Source: Candidatus Epulonipiscium sp. (GTDB taxonomy: Bacteria > Bacillota > Clostridia > Lachnospirales > JAAYNZ01). Taken from it: a DNA stretch of 49,778 nt. Position numbers and translations under genes: made by a program. The notes beneath the pieces are model-generated. The model ran no database searches, was not told the DNA's origin, and worked only from the letters and a program-made list of their open reading frames with translations. Shown here in pieces: positions 1 through 10,741 of the stretch (position 1 is the stretch's first letter; the number at the start of each line of letters is the position of its first letter). The stretch spans positions 1 through 49,778 of the forward strand of contig JAAYSE010000008.1 of assembly GCA_012524135.1 (NCBI GenBank), written 5' to 3'.

Positions 1-1213
1 ACAATCGTATAAAATTAATAACCAATGCTAATCTTGTATAACCAAGTCCATAAAGTAATCCCATAACCGCTGCAGACATAGCTAAAGTAATAAAGGCATA
101 ACGTTCATATTTAAAAATATTTTTTATCTCCTTAGCAAACTGTATATCTCCTTTAGAAAATAAACGAATAATCGGATCCATAAAAATACTCATTACAATA
201 AAACCTACTAAAGCAATAGTAATATTAATAATTAACGTTTTTTTAAATCCGTCAATAGCTCGTTCATAATTTTTATTTCCTATATTTTGACTAATAATAG
301 ATGCTTCTCCATCTTGAAAACCATTACCTAAACCAGTAATAATACCAGAGATATGATTGGAAATTCCAAGAGCTCCTACCACCATCACCCCATAAGATGC
401 ACTCATGGAATTAACAATTACCTTCCCAAAACTAAAAGCAAATCGTTCAAAAAAAATGGGAGCAGCTAAGATAATAATAGGATTGATAAAAGCCCATGAT
501 ACATCAATATTTTCTTTTGATAAACGAAAAATATTATCTCCCCGTAACATATCCATAATAGCAATTATAGTCAATATAGAATGAGAAATTAAAGTAGCAA
601 TAGCCATAGCAGTAATACCCCAATGAAATACATAAATAAACAAGGCAGTTAAACTAAGTTTAACCATAATGACTAAAAGATTTAAATAAAGAATTATTTT
701 TGTATTTCCCTTCGCTTTTTCTACAGCAATATAAACATTATTAATAAACATAGAAACCATTACTGAAATTTCTATAATAAAATAATGGCTTCCTACTTCA
801 ATCAATGCGGATGGTGTATTTGCTAATTTTAAAATTGGTTTCGTACAAGGAATAATTACTATCAATAGTAACAATGCTAAACTAGTAGCCATAAAAAATA
901 AAGTGTTTACATATTTTTTTGCTTTTTCAATCTCCCCTGCACCATAACATCTAGCAATAATAATACCACCACTAACAGATAAACCTGTTCCTATCGCTGT
1001 AAACATTGTTTTTATTTGAGAAAGATATGTTACTGCCGAAACTACATTAGAACTAATTTGCGAAGCCATAAAAGTATCTAAAACAGTAAATAAATGATTA
1101 AATCCATTATAAATAGCTAAAGGAATAGATATACTTAAAATGACCTTCCACATATTATCTTCTAATACAAATAATCTTCTTTGACTATCTTTACTACTTA
1201 AACCATCATTCAT
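1..1213 (-). CDS. MATE family multidrug/Na+ antiporter, partial
   Basis: This is a coding frame that I translated by hand; it is absent from the ORF track because it runs off the left edge. It starts at an ATG preceded by AAGGATGAG and stays open for about 404 codons to base 2. The protein is strongly hydrophobic, with repeated membrane segments. It has features of MATE/NorM-type exporters: an early PLAIYNGFNHLFTVLDTFM segment, ARCYGAG in the first loop, and a second-half GNGFQDGEASIISQNIGN that resembles the corresponding loop of the second repeat. MATE pumps exchange cations for drugs or metabolites across the cytoplasmic membrane. The last one or two helices lie outside the window. Substrate is unknown. 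It is transcribed away from the eno terminator and has its own candidate promoter. Confidence 0.85.
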   Translation of the reverse strand, partial: MNDGLSSKDSQRRLFVLEDNMWKVILSISIPLAIYNGFNHLFTVLDTFMASQISSNVVSAVTYLSQIKTMFTAIGTGLSVSGGIIIARCYGAGEIEKAKKYVNTLFFMATSLALLLLIVIIPCTKPILKLANTPSALIEVGSHYFIIEISVMVSMFINNVYIAVEKAKGNTKIILYLNLLVIMVKLSLTALFIYVFHWGITAMAIATLISHSILTIIAIMDMLRGDNIFRLSKENIDVSWAFINPIIILAAPIFFERFAFSFGKVIVNSMSASYGVMVVGALGISNHISGIITGLGNGFQDGEASIISQNIGNKNYERAIDGFKKTLIINITIALVGFIVMSIFMDPIIRLFSKGDIQFAKEIKNIFKYERYAFITLAMSAAVMGLLYGLGYTRLALVINFIRL

Positions 1214-1249
1214 ATGTACTCATCCTTATCTAGTCCTGATTTTTTAAGC

Positions 1250-1278
1250 ATTATACTCTTATAGATAGTATATGGAAA
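1250..1278 (-). promoter_or_regulatory. Candidate sigma-A promoter for the MATE gene
   Basis: On the minus strand there is TTTCCA, a 17-base spacer, then a perfect TATAAT, about 37 bases upstream of the MATE start codon. The -35 box matches consensus at 4 of 6 positions. Prediction from sequence only. Confidence 0.45.
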
Positions 1279-1434
1279 AGCCAAAGCATTTTCTGTGCAA
1301 AATTTGCTTATTATTAATACTTATATGTATATTTTGCTTTTATTGATGATAAAACATAAAAATAACCTTTTCTCTAATAAACATATAAAAGCAAGATTTT
1401 TAAAGATCTCACTTTAATCATTAATAAAGAAGCT
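1279..1434. other. AT-rich intergenic stretch, nothing recognised
   Basis: The 318-base gap between the MATE gene and eno holds the MATE promoter at one end and the eno terminator at the other. Between them I see only AT-rich sequence with no credible ORF, RNA fold or repeat. Confidence 0.5.
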
Positions 1435-1464
1435 AAAAAATCGCCTGATAATTTTATCAGGCGA
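1435..1464 (-). terminator. Intrinsic terminator of the glycolysis operon
   Basis: On the minus strand a perfect 10-bp stem (TCGCCTGATA with its complement, 4-base loop) is followed directly by TTTTTT. It lies about 70 bases past the eno stop codon and closes the cggR-gap-pgk-tpiA-gpmI-eno operon. Confidence 0.9.
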
Positions 1465-1531
1465 ATATTTTGTCCCAGATTTATTTCATTATATTACATT
1501 CAAAAAATACTATTAAAGATTAATAAATTAA

Positions 1532-2881
<1,350 letters not shown>

Positions 2882-2923
2882 TTATTCTAGCACATTTTTA
2901 CCAGGAAGGGAATCATTATTCAC

Positions 2924-4462
2924 TTATTTAAGCAATGATTTCCCAGTCATTTCTTCTGGTTGCTCAAGTTCCATCATTTCTAATAATGTAGGCGCAATAT
3001 CAGCTAATCGTCCTTCGCTAGCTAATCCTACCCCTGGCTTATAATTAATTAAAATAAAAGGAACAGGATTTGTTGTATGAGCAGTAAAAGGTTCTTTTGT
3101 ACTATAATCAATTAGTTGCTCTGCATTTCCATGATCTGCACAAAGAAACATTTGTCCATCTACTTTTAGTAATGCTTCTACTACTTTTCCAACACATTCA
3201 TCCACAGCCTCTACAGCTTTAATAGCTGCTTCTAAAAATCCTGTATGTCCTACCATATCTGGATTAGCAAAATTAACAACTATAAAATCATATTTATTTG
3301 ATTTTATTGCATTTACTAATTTCTCTGCTACGGTATAAACACTCATTTGAGGCTCTAAATCATAAGTTGCTACTTTAGGTGAAGGAACTAAAATACGCTC
3401 TTCACCAGATACAGGTTCTTCTACACCACCATTGAAAAAGAAAGTTACATGTGCATATTTTTCTGTCTCTGCTAAACGTAATTGAGTTAATCCTTTAGAA
3501 GATAAGTATTCTCCTAAAGTATTGATTAATGTTTCTTTTTCAAAAGCAACTTCTTTATTGGGAATTGTAATATCATAATTTGTAAAGCACACATACGTTA
3601 GCTTTATAAATCCTTTTTCTCGTTCAAAGCCATCAAAAGACTCATCACAAAATGCTCTCGTAATTTGTCTAGCTCGATCCGGTCGAAAATTAAAGCAAAT
3701 AATCGAATCGCCTGAATGAATGGTGGCAGGTTTTTGTTCTTCTGAGGAAATAACAGTAGGAAGAACAAATTCATCATAAACTTCTTTATCATAAGAAGCT
3801 TGTACAGCTTCTACTGCACTTTCTGATACTTGACCAGTACCTAATACCATAGCGTCATAAGCTAGTTTCGTTCGATCCCAGCGATTATCACGATCCATCG
3901 AATAGTATCTGCCCATAACAGTTGCAATACGTCCTACTCCAAGTTCTCGCATATATTCTTCTAACTCTTTAATATACTCGATTCCCGAAGCTGGTGGAGT
4001 ATCTCGACCATCTAAAAAGGCGTGAACATATACTTGATCTAACTCTTCTTTTTTAGCTAATTGAAGAAGAGCATATAAATGCTGATTATGACTGTGTACG
4101 CCTCCATCTGATAATAGTCCAAATAAATGAAGAGCAGAATGATTTAATTTGCAATTTTTAATAGCTTGTAGTAAAGCTTTATTTTCAAAAAACTCTCCAT
4201 CCTCAATGGATTTTGTGATTTTAGTTAATTCTTGATAAACAATTCGACCTGCTCCTATATTTAAATGCCCTACTTCTGAATTTCCCATTTGTCCCTGAGG
4301 TAATCCTACATCAAGTCCACTAGCATTACCATGAACAAAAGGATATTTTTGCATCAGTGAGTCAATATTAGGAGTATGTGCTTGTTTAATTGCATTACCT
4401 TCTGTATTTTCGTTAAGACCAAATCCATCTAATATCATTAATACTGTCGGTTTTTTTGACAT
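2924..4462 (-). CDS. gpmI: 2,3-bisphosphoglycerate-independent phosphoglycerate mutase
   Basis: Interconverts 3- and 2-phosphoglycerate using a phosphoserine intermediate and Mn2+. The 512-residue length is typical of iPGM. The N-terminal metal motif is LMILDGFG; the catalytic serine lies in MGNSEVGHLNIGAGR; HAFLDGRDTPP and the arginine-rich FNFRPDRARQ belong to the phosphotransferase domain; and the C-terminal alkaline-phosphatase-fold metal motifs are ADHGNAEQ and HTTNPVPF. It sits 12 bases after tpiA, so the two are almost certainly cotranscribed. A good AGGAGTAG-type ribosome site precedes the ATG. In Bacillus species this enzyme is pH sensitive through Mn2+ and important in sporulation; the same is possible here but not shown. 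Confidence 0.97.
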   Translation of the reverse strand: MSKKPTVLMILDGFGLNENTEGNAIKQAHTPNIDSLMQKYPFVHGNASGLDVGLPQGQMGNSEVGHLNIGAGRIVYQELTKITKSIEDGEFFENKALLQAIKNCKLNHSALHLFGLLSDGGVHSHNQHLYALLQLAKKEELDQVYVHAFLDGRDTPPASGIEYIKELEEYMRELGVGRIATVMGRYYSMDRDNRWDRTKLAYDAMVLGTGQVSESAVEAVQASYDKEVYDEFVLPTVISSEEQKPATIHSGDSIICFNFRPDRARQITRAFCDESFDGFEREKGFIKLTYVCFTNYDITIPNKEVAFEKETLINTLGEYLSSKGLTQLRLAETEKYAHVTFFFNGGVEEPVSGEERILVPSPKVATYDLEPQMSVYTVAEKLVNAIKSNKYDFIVVNFANPDMVGHTGFLEAAIKAVEAVDECVGKVVEALLKVDGQMFLCADHGNAEQLIDYSTKEPFTAHTTNPVPFILINYKPGVGLASEGRLADIAPTLLEMMELEQPEEMTGKSLLK

Positions 4463-4474
4463 ATGACTACTCCT

Positions 4475-5224
4475 TTATTTATAGTTAACGATCTTGCCAA
4501 AGTCTGCTTTTAAGCTAGCTCCTCCGACTAAGCCCCCGTCAATATTAGACATGTTAAACAATTCATTAGCATTACCTGCGTTAACACTTCCACCGTATTG
4601 AATACGAATACTTTCTGAAACTTCTTGGTTGAATATTTCTAGAAGAGCACGTCGAATCGCTGCACAAACTTCTTCTGCTTGTTCAGCAGTTGCTGTCTTA
4701 CCTGTTCCAATCGCCCAGATAGGTTCATAAGCAATAACTACTTTATGAGCTTCTTCTATTTCAACATCTTTTAGAGCTATTTTAGTTTGCATTCGAATAT
4801 GATCAATAGCAACACCTTGTTCTCGTTGTTCTAAAGTTTCTCCTACACAGACGATAGGATTAAGATCATACTCTAAAGCTTTTAAAACTTTTTTGTTAAC
4901 CGTTTCATCTGTTTCTCCAAAATAAGCCCTACGTTCTGAGTGGCCAATAATTACATATTGAACACCGATTTCTTTTAACATATTAGGAGCAATCTCCCCT
5001 GTATAAGCTCCACTTTCTTCAAAATGCATATTTTGTGCTCCAATAGCAATATTCGTTCCTTTTGTAGCTTCTATGGCTGGAATTAAAGAAACAAAGGGAG
5101 GGCAAAATACAACATCTACTTCTTCATTTTTTACCAATGGTTTTAATTCTTCAATTAAAGCTAAAGCTTCTTGGGGAGTGGTATTCATTTTCCAATTTCC
5201 TGCTATAATTTTTCTTTTCTTCAC
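4475..5224 (-). CDS. tpiA: Triosephosphate isomerase
   Basis: Interconverts dihydroxyacetone phosphate and glyceraldehyde 3-phosphate. It is 249 residues, the standard TIM-barrel length. The substrate lysine is in GNWKMN, the electrophilic histidine in GHSERR, the catalytic base glutamate in [11 protein letters not shown], and the phosphate-binding loop in YGGSVNAGN. The ATG has AAGGAGGACTT upstream. It lies 13 bases after pgk and 12 before gpmI in the operon, with no hairpin on either side, so expression should follow pgk. Confidence 0.98.
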   Translation of the reverse strand: MKKRKIIAGNWKMNTTPQEALALIEELKPLVKNEEVDVVFCPPFVSLIPAIEATKGTNIAIGAQNMHFEESGAYTGEIAPNMLKEIGVQYVIIGHSERRAYFGETDETVNKKVLKALEYDLNPIVCVGETLEQREQGVAIDHIRMQTKIALKDVEIEEAHKVVIAYEPIWAIGTGKTATAEQAEEVCAAIRRALLEIFNQEVSESIRIQYGGSVNAGNANELFNMSNIDGGLVGGASLKADFGKIVNYK

Positions 5225-5237
5225 AAATAAGTCCTCC

Positions 5238-6431
5238 TTATTTATCGTTAGCGGCTGCTACTCCAGGAAGTTCTTTTCCTTCTAAAAATTCTAAGGAAGC
5301 GCCTCCTCCTGTAGAAATATGAGTCATCTTATCTCCAAATCCTAAATTATTAACGGCTGCTGCTGAATCACCACCTCCGATAATCGTAGTAGCATCAATA
5401 TTCGCTAATGCTTCTGCTACTGCAATCGTACCTTTTGCAAAGTTTTCAAATTCAAAAACTCCCATAGGGCCATTCCATACTACCGTCTTTGCATCCTTTA
5501 GTGCATCTGCATATAACTCTCTTGTTTTGGGACCGATATCTAATCCTTCCCAATCAGATCCAATACTACCTCTTGGCACTATTTTAATAGGAGTATCATT
5601 TTTAAATTCTTGAGCAACAACATGATCAATAGGAAGTAAGAATCGAACGCCTTTCTCTTCGGCCTTTTGAATCATTTCTTTCGCATACTCTATTTTATCC
5701 TCTTCTAATAAAGACTTTCCTACATCATTACCCATCGCCTTTAAAAATGTATAAGCCATTCCTCCACCAATAATAAGAGTATCTACTTTTTCTAATAGAT
5801 TATTGATTACATTAATCTTATCCGATACTTTAGCTCCTCCTAAAATAGCAACAAAAGGACGCTCTGGATTATTTACTGCATTTCCTAAAAATTCGATTTC
5901 CTTTTTCATTAAATAACCTACAACAGCTTCATCTACATATTCTGTTACTCCTACATTCGAACAGTGAGCTCGATGAGCTGTTCCAAAAGCATCATTAACA
6001 AAAATTTCTGCTATGCTAGCTAAATCTTTACTAAACGCTTCCCCATTTTTAGTCTCTTCAGGTCGGAAACGTGTATTTTCTAAAAGAACAACATCTCCAT
6101 CTTTCATATTTTCAATAGCTTTCTTAGCATTATCTCCTACTACATTATCATCAGCAGCAAAAATGACTTCTTTATTTAATAATTCACTTAATCGTTTTGC
6201 TACTGGAGCTAAAGAAAGTTCTGGTTTTACTTCTCCTTTAGGTTTCCCTAAGTGAGAACATAAAATAACTTTTCCTCCATCTTGGATTAATTTATTAATC
6301 GTAGGTAATGCAGCTACTAATCTATTTTCATCTGTAATTTTTCCATCTTGTAATGGTACATTAAAATCACAACGAACTAATACTCGTTTTCCTTTCACTG
6401 AAATATCATCTACAGTTTTTTTATTTAACAT
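5238..6431 (-). CDS. pgk: Phosphoglycerate kinase
   Basis: Transfers the acyl phosphate of 1,3-bisphosphoglycerate to ADP. The 397-residue protein has the two-domain PGK layout: RCDFNVPL and ENTRFRPEE in the N-terminal substrate domain, then [19 protein letters not shown] and GGGDSAAAV in the nucleotide domain. An AAAGGGGTCATGAC ribosome site precedes the ATG. It is separated from gap by 86 bases that contain a hairpin with a U-run, so only part of the transcripts that begin at cggR may reach pgk. Confidence 0.98.
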   Translation of the reverse strand: MLNKKTVDDISVKGKRVLVRCDFNVPLQDGKITDENRLVAALPTINKLIQDGGKVILCSHLGKPKGEVKPELSLAPVAKRLSELLNKEVIFAADDNVVGDNAKKAIENMKDGDVVLLENTRFRPEETKNGEAFSKDLASIAEIFVNDAFGTAHRAHCSNVGVTEYVDEAVVGYLMKKEIEFLGNAVNNPERPFVAILGGAKVSDKINVINNLLEKVDTLIIGGGMAYTFLKAMGNDVGKSLLEEDKIEYAKEMIQKAEEKGVRFLLPIDHVVAQEFKNDTPIKIVPRGSIGSDWEGLDIGPKTRELYADALKDAKTVVWNGPMGVFEFENFAKGTIAVAEALANIDATTIIGGGDSAAAVNNLGFGDKMTHISTGGGASLEFLEGKELPGVAAANDK

Positions 6432-6459
6432 GTCATGACCCCTTTCTTTTGATATCGAT

Positions 6460-6501
6460 AAAAAAGGTCCGGGCCTATAGTTTACACTATGAAACCGGAC
6501 C
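6460..6501 (-). terminator. Intercistronic terminator/attenuator between gap and pgk
   Basis: On the minus strand, just after the gap stop codon, GGTCCGG pairs with CCGGACC, an inner ATAGT/ACTAT stem extends the fold, and TTTTTT follows. It has the form of an intrinsic terminator but stands in the middle of an otherwise continuous operon. The likely role is partial termination, giving more gap mRNA than pgk-to-eno mRNA, or 3' end protection of a gap transcript. Confidence 0.8.
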
Positions 6502-6517
6502 CCTGGATGGATCTTTC

Positions 6518-7504
6518 TTATAAACGTTCAGCGATATATTGAGTCAAGTCTACAATACGATTGGAATATCCCCATTCGTTATCATACCAAGAAATAACTT
6601 TTACCATGTTGCCACCCATAACTAAAGTAGATAAACCATCTACAATAGAAGATCGAGAATCTTTTTTATAGTCCACAGATACTAAAGGTTCATCAGAGTA
6701 TCCTAATACTTTTTCATCAGCTGCTTCTTTTAAAGCTGCATTTAATTCTTCTACTGTTACATCTTTGCTTAATTCTACAGTTAAATCAACTACAGATACT
6801 GTAGGTGTAGGTACACGCATAGCCATACCTGTTAATTTTCCTTTTAAAGAAGGAATTACTTTAGCTACTGCTTCAGCTGCTCCTGTAGTAGTAGGAATAA
6901 TAGATTCAGCTGCTGCACGAGCTCTTCGTAAATCTTTATGAGGTAAGTCTAAAATACGTTGGTCATTGGTATAAGAGTGTACTGTTGTCATAATTCCTTT
7001 TACAATACCAAATTTATCTTCGATTACTTTTGCAACAGGTGCTAAACAGTTTGTTGTACAAGAAGCATTGTCTACAATATTATCTTCTTCAGGATTATAA
7101 TCTTCTTCATTTACACCCATTACAATTGATTTTGTTCCTTTTCCTGGAGCAGAAATAATTACTTTTTTAGCTCCTGCATCAATATGTAATTGAGCTTGTT
7201 CTTTCTTTCTAAAAATACCTGTACATTCTACTACAATATCTACTCCTAATTCTTTCCAAGGAAGATCTGCTGGATTTCTTTCTGCTAATACTTTGATTTC
7301 TTTTCCATTTACTACTAAATTATTATCTTTTACTTCTACTGTTCCATCAAATTTTCCAAAGCAAGTATCATATTTTAGTAAATGTGCTAGTGTAGGTGCA
7401 TCCGTTAAGTCATTGATAGCTACAATGTCCATTCCTTTTCCTACTGCTATTTTAAAAGCATTACGTCCTATACGTCCAAAACCATTAATTGCAATTTTTG
7501 CCAT
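6518..7504 (-). CDS. gap: Glyceraldehyde-3-phosphate dehydrogenase, type I
   Basis: NAD-dependent oxidation and phosphorylation of glyceraldehyde 3-phosphate. At 328 residues it is slightly shorter than many bacterial GAPDHs. The Rossmann motif is [13 protein letters not shown], the catalytic cysteine is in [10 protein letters not shown], and the conserved C-terminal [11 protein letters not shown] is present. The N-terminal NDLTDA keeps an Asp at the nucleotide-binding position, as expected for NAD preference and glycolytic GapA rather than gluconeogenic GapB. The start has GAGGAGGAACAAAACT upstream. It lies 53 bases after cggR and is followed by a terminator-like hairpin. Confidence 0.97.
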   Translation of the reverse strand: MAKIAINGFGRIGRNAFKIAVGKGMDIVAINDLTDAPTLAHLLKYDTCFGKFDGTVEVKDNNLVVNGKEIKVLAERNPADLPWKELGVDIVVECTGIFRKKEQAQLHIDAGAKKVIISAPGKGTKSIVMGVNEEDYNPEEDNIVDNASCTTNCLAPVAKVIEDKFGIVKGIMTTVHSYTNDQRILDLPHKDLRRARAAAESIIPTTTGAAEAVAKVIPSLKGKLTGMAMRVPTPTVSVVDLTVELSKDVTVEELNAALKEAADEKVLGYSDEPLVSVDYKKDSRSSIVDGLSTLVMGGNMVKVISWYDNEWGYSNRIVDLTQYIAERL

Positions 7505-7557
7505 AGTTTTGTTCCTCCTCTACATTTTTCAAATTCATTTATATCCAGCTGTAAATA

Positions 7558-8595
7558 TTACAGCGGATTTTCTTTGTTATAATGGAGTAGTTCTCTGGCT
7601 ACCCCTTCATCAATGACAAGATGGGTATTTTCTAATACTTGAGTTAAAGCATAAACAGCTTTTGCTTTAGAAGCTCCACCTGCCACTGCTAAGGTAAATG
7701 GTATTCCCTTAATCTGTTCTAATTTTATACCAACAGACTGAGAAGTATACACCATTTTCCCATTTTCATCGAAATAATATCCAAAGGCCTCTGCTACAGC
7801 TTGTTTTCTTCTTAAATAATCAATAATTGTATCGGATAAATTTCTTCTTTTCGCCATGGTAAGTGCATTTCCTATGCCAAAAACCAGCATATCTGCTTGA
7901 AGCACTTTTTGAAGTGTATGTTGAATCAAGGGCTCATGTTTGACTGTTTCTAATGTTCTTTTACTAAGGTTATCAGGTATATTTAATAGCTGATAGCATG
8001 CTCCAATTTTATTAGCTAGTTGAGAAGTTAAAGTATTGGATTGATATTCTACATGATGTCCTAAACTTCCTCTAGCAGGAACCACTAAAACATCTTCATA
8101 ACCATGTACGGAAGGCATAGCATCTACTACCTCAGCCACTGTACTTCCACCAGTAATCGCAATAATACTATAAGAATGAAGCTTTTCTTTTAACAGTTGA
8201 GCAGCTACCTTTCCTAAATCTTTCTTTACAATGGGATCTTCTTCTAAATTTCCAGGTACAATAACCACTTTTGAACATCCAAGTAGAGATTTTATTTGCC
8301 TTTCCACATGTAAAAAATCTTTTAGTTGATGCATAAACTCTTGCAAGGAATAAAGAAGGTTAATACCCTCTTCTGTAATAGTCATACCTGTACTAGATAC
8401 CTGAAGAAATTGATATTGTTTTAAAAACTCTGTTTCTGTTCGAATCACTCGTTCCGTTAATCGAAGTTCATTTGCGAGGGTTCTTCTACCAATGGGCTGT
8501 AAGTAATAAACTCCTCTTAGGATATGATAGCGTCGTTGTAAGCTTTTCATTCCTTCTGGAATAATCTTTTGAAGTGCTGCAAATATCGTTTTCAT
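7558..8595 (-). CDS. cggR: Central glycolytic genes regulator, SorC/DeoR family
   Basis: A 345-residue DNA-binding repressor. An N-terminal winged-helix region (about residues 25-75, with LANELRLTERVIRTETEFL) is followed by a SorC-type sugar-binding domain containing the segments IAITGGSTVAEVVDAM, VVPARGSLGHHVEYQS, LVFGIGNALTMAKRR and LAVAGGASKAKAV. In Bacillus the effector is fructose 1,6-bisphosphate, which relieves repression of the gap operon. Its position as first gene of a cggR-gap-pgk-tpiA-gpmI-eno operon is the main reason to name it. The start is taken at codon 19 of the ORF-track entry because AGGAGGGTTGTAC precedes that ATG, and the upstream codons fall inside the candidate operator. 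Confidence 0.94.
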   Translation of the reverse strand: MKTIFAALQKIIPEGMKSLQRRYHILRGVYYLQPIGRRTLANELRLTERVIRTETEFLKQYQFLQVSSTGMTITEEGINLLYSLQEFMHQLKDFLHVERQIKSLLGCSKVVIVPGNLEEDPIVKKDLGKVAAQLLKEKLHSYSIIAITGGSTVAEVVDAMPSVHGYEDVLVVPARGSLGHHVEYQSNTLTSQLANKIGACYQLLNIPDNLSKRTLETVKHEPLIQHTLQKVLQADMLVFGIGNALTMAKRRNLSDTIIDYLRRKQAVAEAFGYYFDENGKMVYTSQSVGIKLEQIKGIPFTLAVAGGASKAKAVYALTQVLENTHLVIDEGVARELLHYNKENPL

Positions 8596-8608
8596 GTACA
8601 ACCCTCCT

Positions 8609-8645
8609 GGGTCGCTTTTTGTCCCTCGTTTCAATTTGGGTCCCA
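8609..8645 (-). promoter_or_regulatory. Candidate CggR operator in the cggR leader
   Basis: On the minus strand two GGGAC boxes start 19 bases apart (TGGGACCC ... AGGGACAA), followed by CGACCC next to the ribosome site. The Bacillus subtilis CggR operator is built from direct repeats with CGGGAC cores at about 20-base spacing, between the transcription start and cggR. Position and core agree; the outer half-sites agree less well. Confidence 0.5.
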
Positions 8646-8655
8646 TCATCCTTTT

Positions 8656-8683
8656 AAAAAAATAGGAAGATTCTTCTTCCTAT
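8656..8683 (-). terminator. Hairpin plus U-run at the 5' end of the cggR leader
   Basis: On the minus strand ATAGGAAGA and TCTTCCTAT form a perfect 9-bp stem with a 4-base loop, followed by TTTTTT. It lies about 60 bases before the cggR start and directly after the best promoter candidate. It could end transcripts from the upstream Na/Pi transporter gene, attenuate the glycolysis operon, or protect the 5' end of its mRNA. Confidence 0.7.
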
Positions 8684-8688
8684 TTGCT

Positions 8689-8717
8689 ATTGTATCGAAA
8701 AAAGAAGAAAAATGCAA
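8689..8717 (-). promoter_or_regulatory. Candidate promoter of the cggR-gap operon
   Basis: Minus strand TTGCAT, 17 bases, TACAAT. The -10 box matches at 5 of 6 positions, the -35 at 3 of 6. The predicted start would fall at about 8682, at the first base of the leader hairpin. Confidence 0.5.
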
Positions 8718-8862
8718 GCTTCTTTTTATTATTATTTTATTATTATATTTTATATAAAATATAATTCAAACTCCAAGTGCTCAGTAAGTTCATAACAACC
8801 CTACTTTTGATTCTATCATAGACCTTAGAAAATATTTTAACACATCCACACAAAGCAAATGC

Positions 8863-10527
8863 TCAATTTTTCCTTTCATTATCTAGATCTAACACACTTA
8901 ATGCAATATTAGAAGCATGGTCAGAAATTCTTTCTAAATTACTAATAACATCCAAAAAAATCACTCCCGATGTAGAACTACATTCATTTTTAGCTAATCG
9001 TTCAATATGACTACTACGTAATTCTTCTTCCATTTGATTTACTTTTTCTTCTTGTCTCAATACATCTTGTGCTAAAATAAGGTCATTATTATAACGAGCT
9101 CGTATAGCTGTTTTATAACAAGTAATTGTAGTCTCAAACATCATATTGAGTTCTGCTGTTGCTTTCTCGGATAAAACAATTCCTTCATCAATATGAAGTC
9201 TAGCTAATTCAGCTATATTTTCTGCATGGTCTCCCACCCGTTCCACGTCATTAATCGTATGAAACAAACTAGTTACATAATTATGTTGTTCCTCACTAAT
9301 CGATGAATTGGATATTTTGATTAAATAATTAGTAATTCCCTTTTCTAAAGAATTAATACTTTGTTCTCGTCTAAGTACCTGTTCTATTTTTTCTTCACTT
9401 TTTTCAAATAAAGCCTCCATCGCTGCACAAGTATTTTCTGCTGCAATAGTACCCATTCGATTTATTTCCTTAATCGTATTTTCAATAGCAAAACTAGGAG
9501 TTTCAATAATACGATCATCTAAATGACGAAGTACACTTTCATCCTCTTCTTCATTCATACTTGAAACAAATTTACCTGATAGATATACCAATCCATTAGC
9601 AAAAGGAAACAGCAATATCGTACTTAAAACATTAAAAGCAGTATGAACTATACTAATATCGGTCATATTAATCATCATTTGTCCTAACGTAGGATTGATC
9701 CAATGAAAATAAATAATAGCAACAATAGCAAAAATCGTAGAACCAATAATATTAAATAATAAGTGAATATACGCTGCTCTTTTTGCCGTCTTTTTAGCAC
9801 CTATACTAGACATTAAAGCGGTTACACAAGTTCCAATATTTTGTCCAAGAATAATATAAATAGCAGCACTCCATGGAACTAAAGCTGCTGCAGCTAACGT
9901 TTGTAACATTCCAACAGAAGCGGAACTACTTTGAATAATCACTGTAACAGCAGTTCCTGCTAAAATTCCCAAAATAGGATTATGTCCTAATATAATAAAA
10001 GCATCTCGTAATATTGTTGATTCTCTAAGAGGATACGCTGCTGATCCCATCATATCTAAACCTAAAAATAAAATACCAAATCCAGCTAAAACCTCACCAA
10101 TTTGTTGCAACCCTTTTTTTCTAGAAAAAGTTATAAACACAACTCCCACTGCAATAGTAATAGGAGCTAGTTGAGAAGGCGATAAAACTTTCAACCATTC
10201 TGAACTAGAAACAATCCAAGATGTAATGGTTGTCCCAATATTAGCCCCCATAATAATACCCACAGCCTGATTTAAATTCATTAAACCTGCATTAACAAAA
10301 CCAACAACCATAACAGTAGAAGCGGAACTACTTTGCATAATAGCAGTAACTGCAGCCCCTACCAAAATCCCCATAAAATGGTTTTTGGTTAACATTTCCA
10401 AAAGACGTTTCATACGAGTTCCGGCTGATTTTTGTAACCCTTTAGCCATCACTTGCATACCATACAAAAAAAGTCCAAATCCTCCAATAAACATGATAAG
10501 TATCTGCATATAACTAATCTGTTCCAT
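8863..10527 (-). CDS. Na/Pi cotransporter family protein with C-terminal PhoU domain
   Basis: A 554-residue membrane protein of the NptA/YjbB type (PNaS family). The first about 320 residues are hydrophobic and carry the family's duplicated signature, AIMQSSSASTVM in the first repeat and VIIQSSSASVGM in the second, each followed by a G-N-IGT motif (GANIGTTITS, GQNIGTCVTA). The rest, from about residue 345, is a helical PhoU-like domain with ENTCAAME, ERVGDHAENIAEL and ERISDHASNIALS. It probably moves phosphate with Na+, with PhoU as a regulatory unit; export is also possible for this family. I start at MEQISYMQ because AGGAGGAAAGAC precedes it, rather than eleven codons upstream. It is monocistronic, with its own promoter. 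Confidence 0.9.
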   Translation of the reverse strand: MEQISYMQILIMFIGGFGLFLYGMQVMAKGLQKSAGTRMKRLLEMLTKNHFMGILVGAAVTAIMQSSSASTVMVVGFVNAGLMNLNQAVGIIMGANIGTTITSWIVSSSEWLKVLSPSQLAPITIAVGVVFITFSRKKGLQQIGEVLAGFGILFLGLDMMGSAAYPLRESTILRDAFIILGHNPILGILAGTAVTVIIQSSSASVGMLQTLAAAALVPWSAAIYIILGQNIGTCVTALMSSIGAKKTAKRAAYIHLLFNIIGSTIFAIVAIIYFHWINPTLGQMMINMTDISIVHTAFNVLSTILLFPFANGLVYLSGKFVSSMNEEEDESVLRHLDDRIIETPSFAIENTIKEINRMGTIAAENTCAAMEALFEKSEEKIEQVLRREQSINSLEKGITNYLIKISNSSISEEQHNYVTSLFHTINDVERVGDHAENIAELARLHIDEGIVLSEKATAELNMMFETTITCYKTAIRARYNNDLILAQDVLRQEEKVNQMEEELRSSHIERLAKNECSSTSGVIFLDVISNLERISDHASNIALSVLDLDNERKN

Positions 10528-10584
10528 GTCTTTCCTCCTGTCTTCATTTTTAAAGAGCAAAACATAGTTCTTAATTCCTCAAAC

Positions 10585-10614
10585 ATTGTACCATGTCGAA
10601 AAAAGAAATTGCAA
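10585..10614 (-). promoter_or_regulatory. Candidate promoter of the Na/Pi transporter gene
   Basis: Minus strand TTGCAA, 18 bases, TACAAT, about 55 bases upstream of the start codon. It resembles the cggR promoter, with the same TTGCA core, a T-rich spacer and a TACAAT box. Confidence 0.45.
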
Positions 10615-10741
10615 GTATCTTTTCTATTTTTCCCTATTTCGTTAGTATTCAAAAAAGGTTTTTTATGATACTATTAAAGAAAATATCTATCTTTTACCTA
10701 TAAATAATTTATACTATACAATAAATCAAGGAGTGAAAATA

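Noticed and set aside
10453-10668. ORF-track entries at 10449-10668 on both strands
   Set aside because: They lie over the start of the Na/Pi transporter gene and its promoter, have no ribosome site, and their composition is that of shadow frames.
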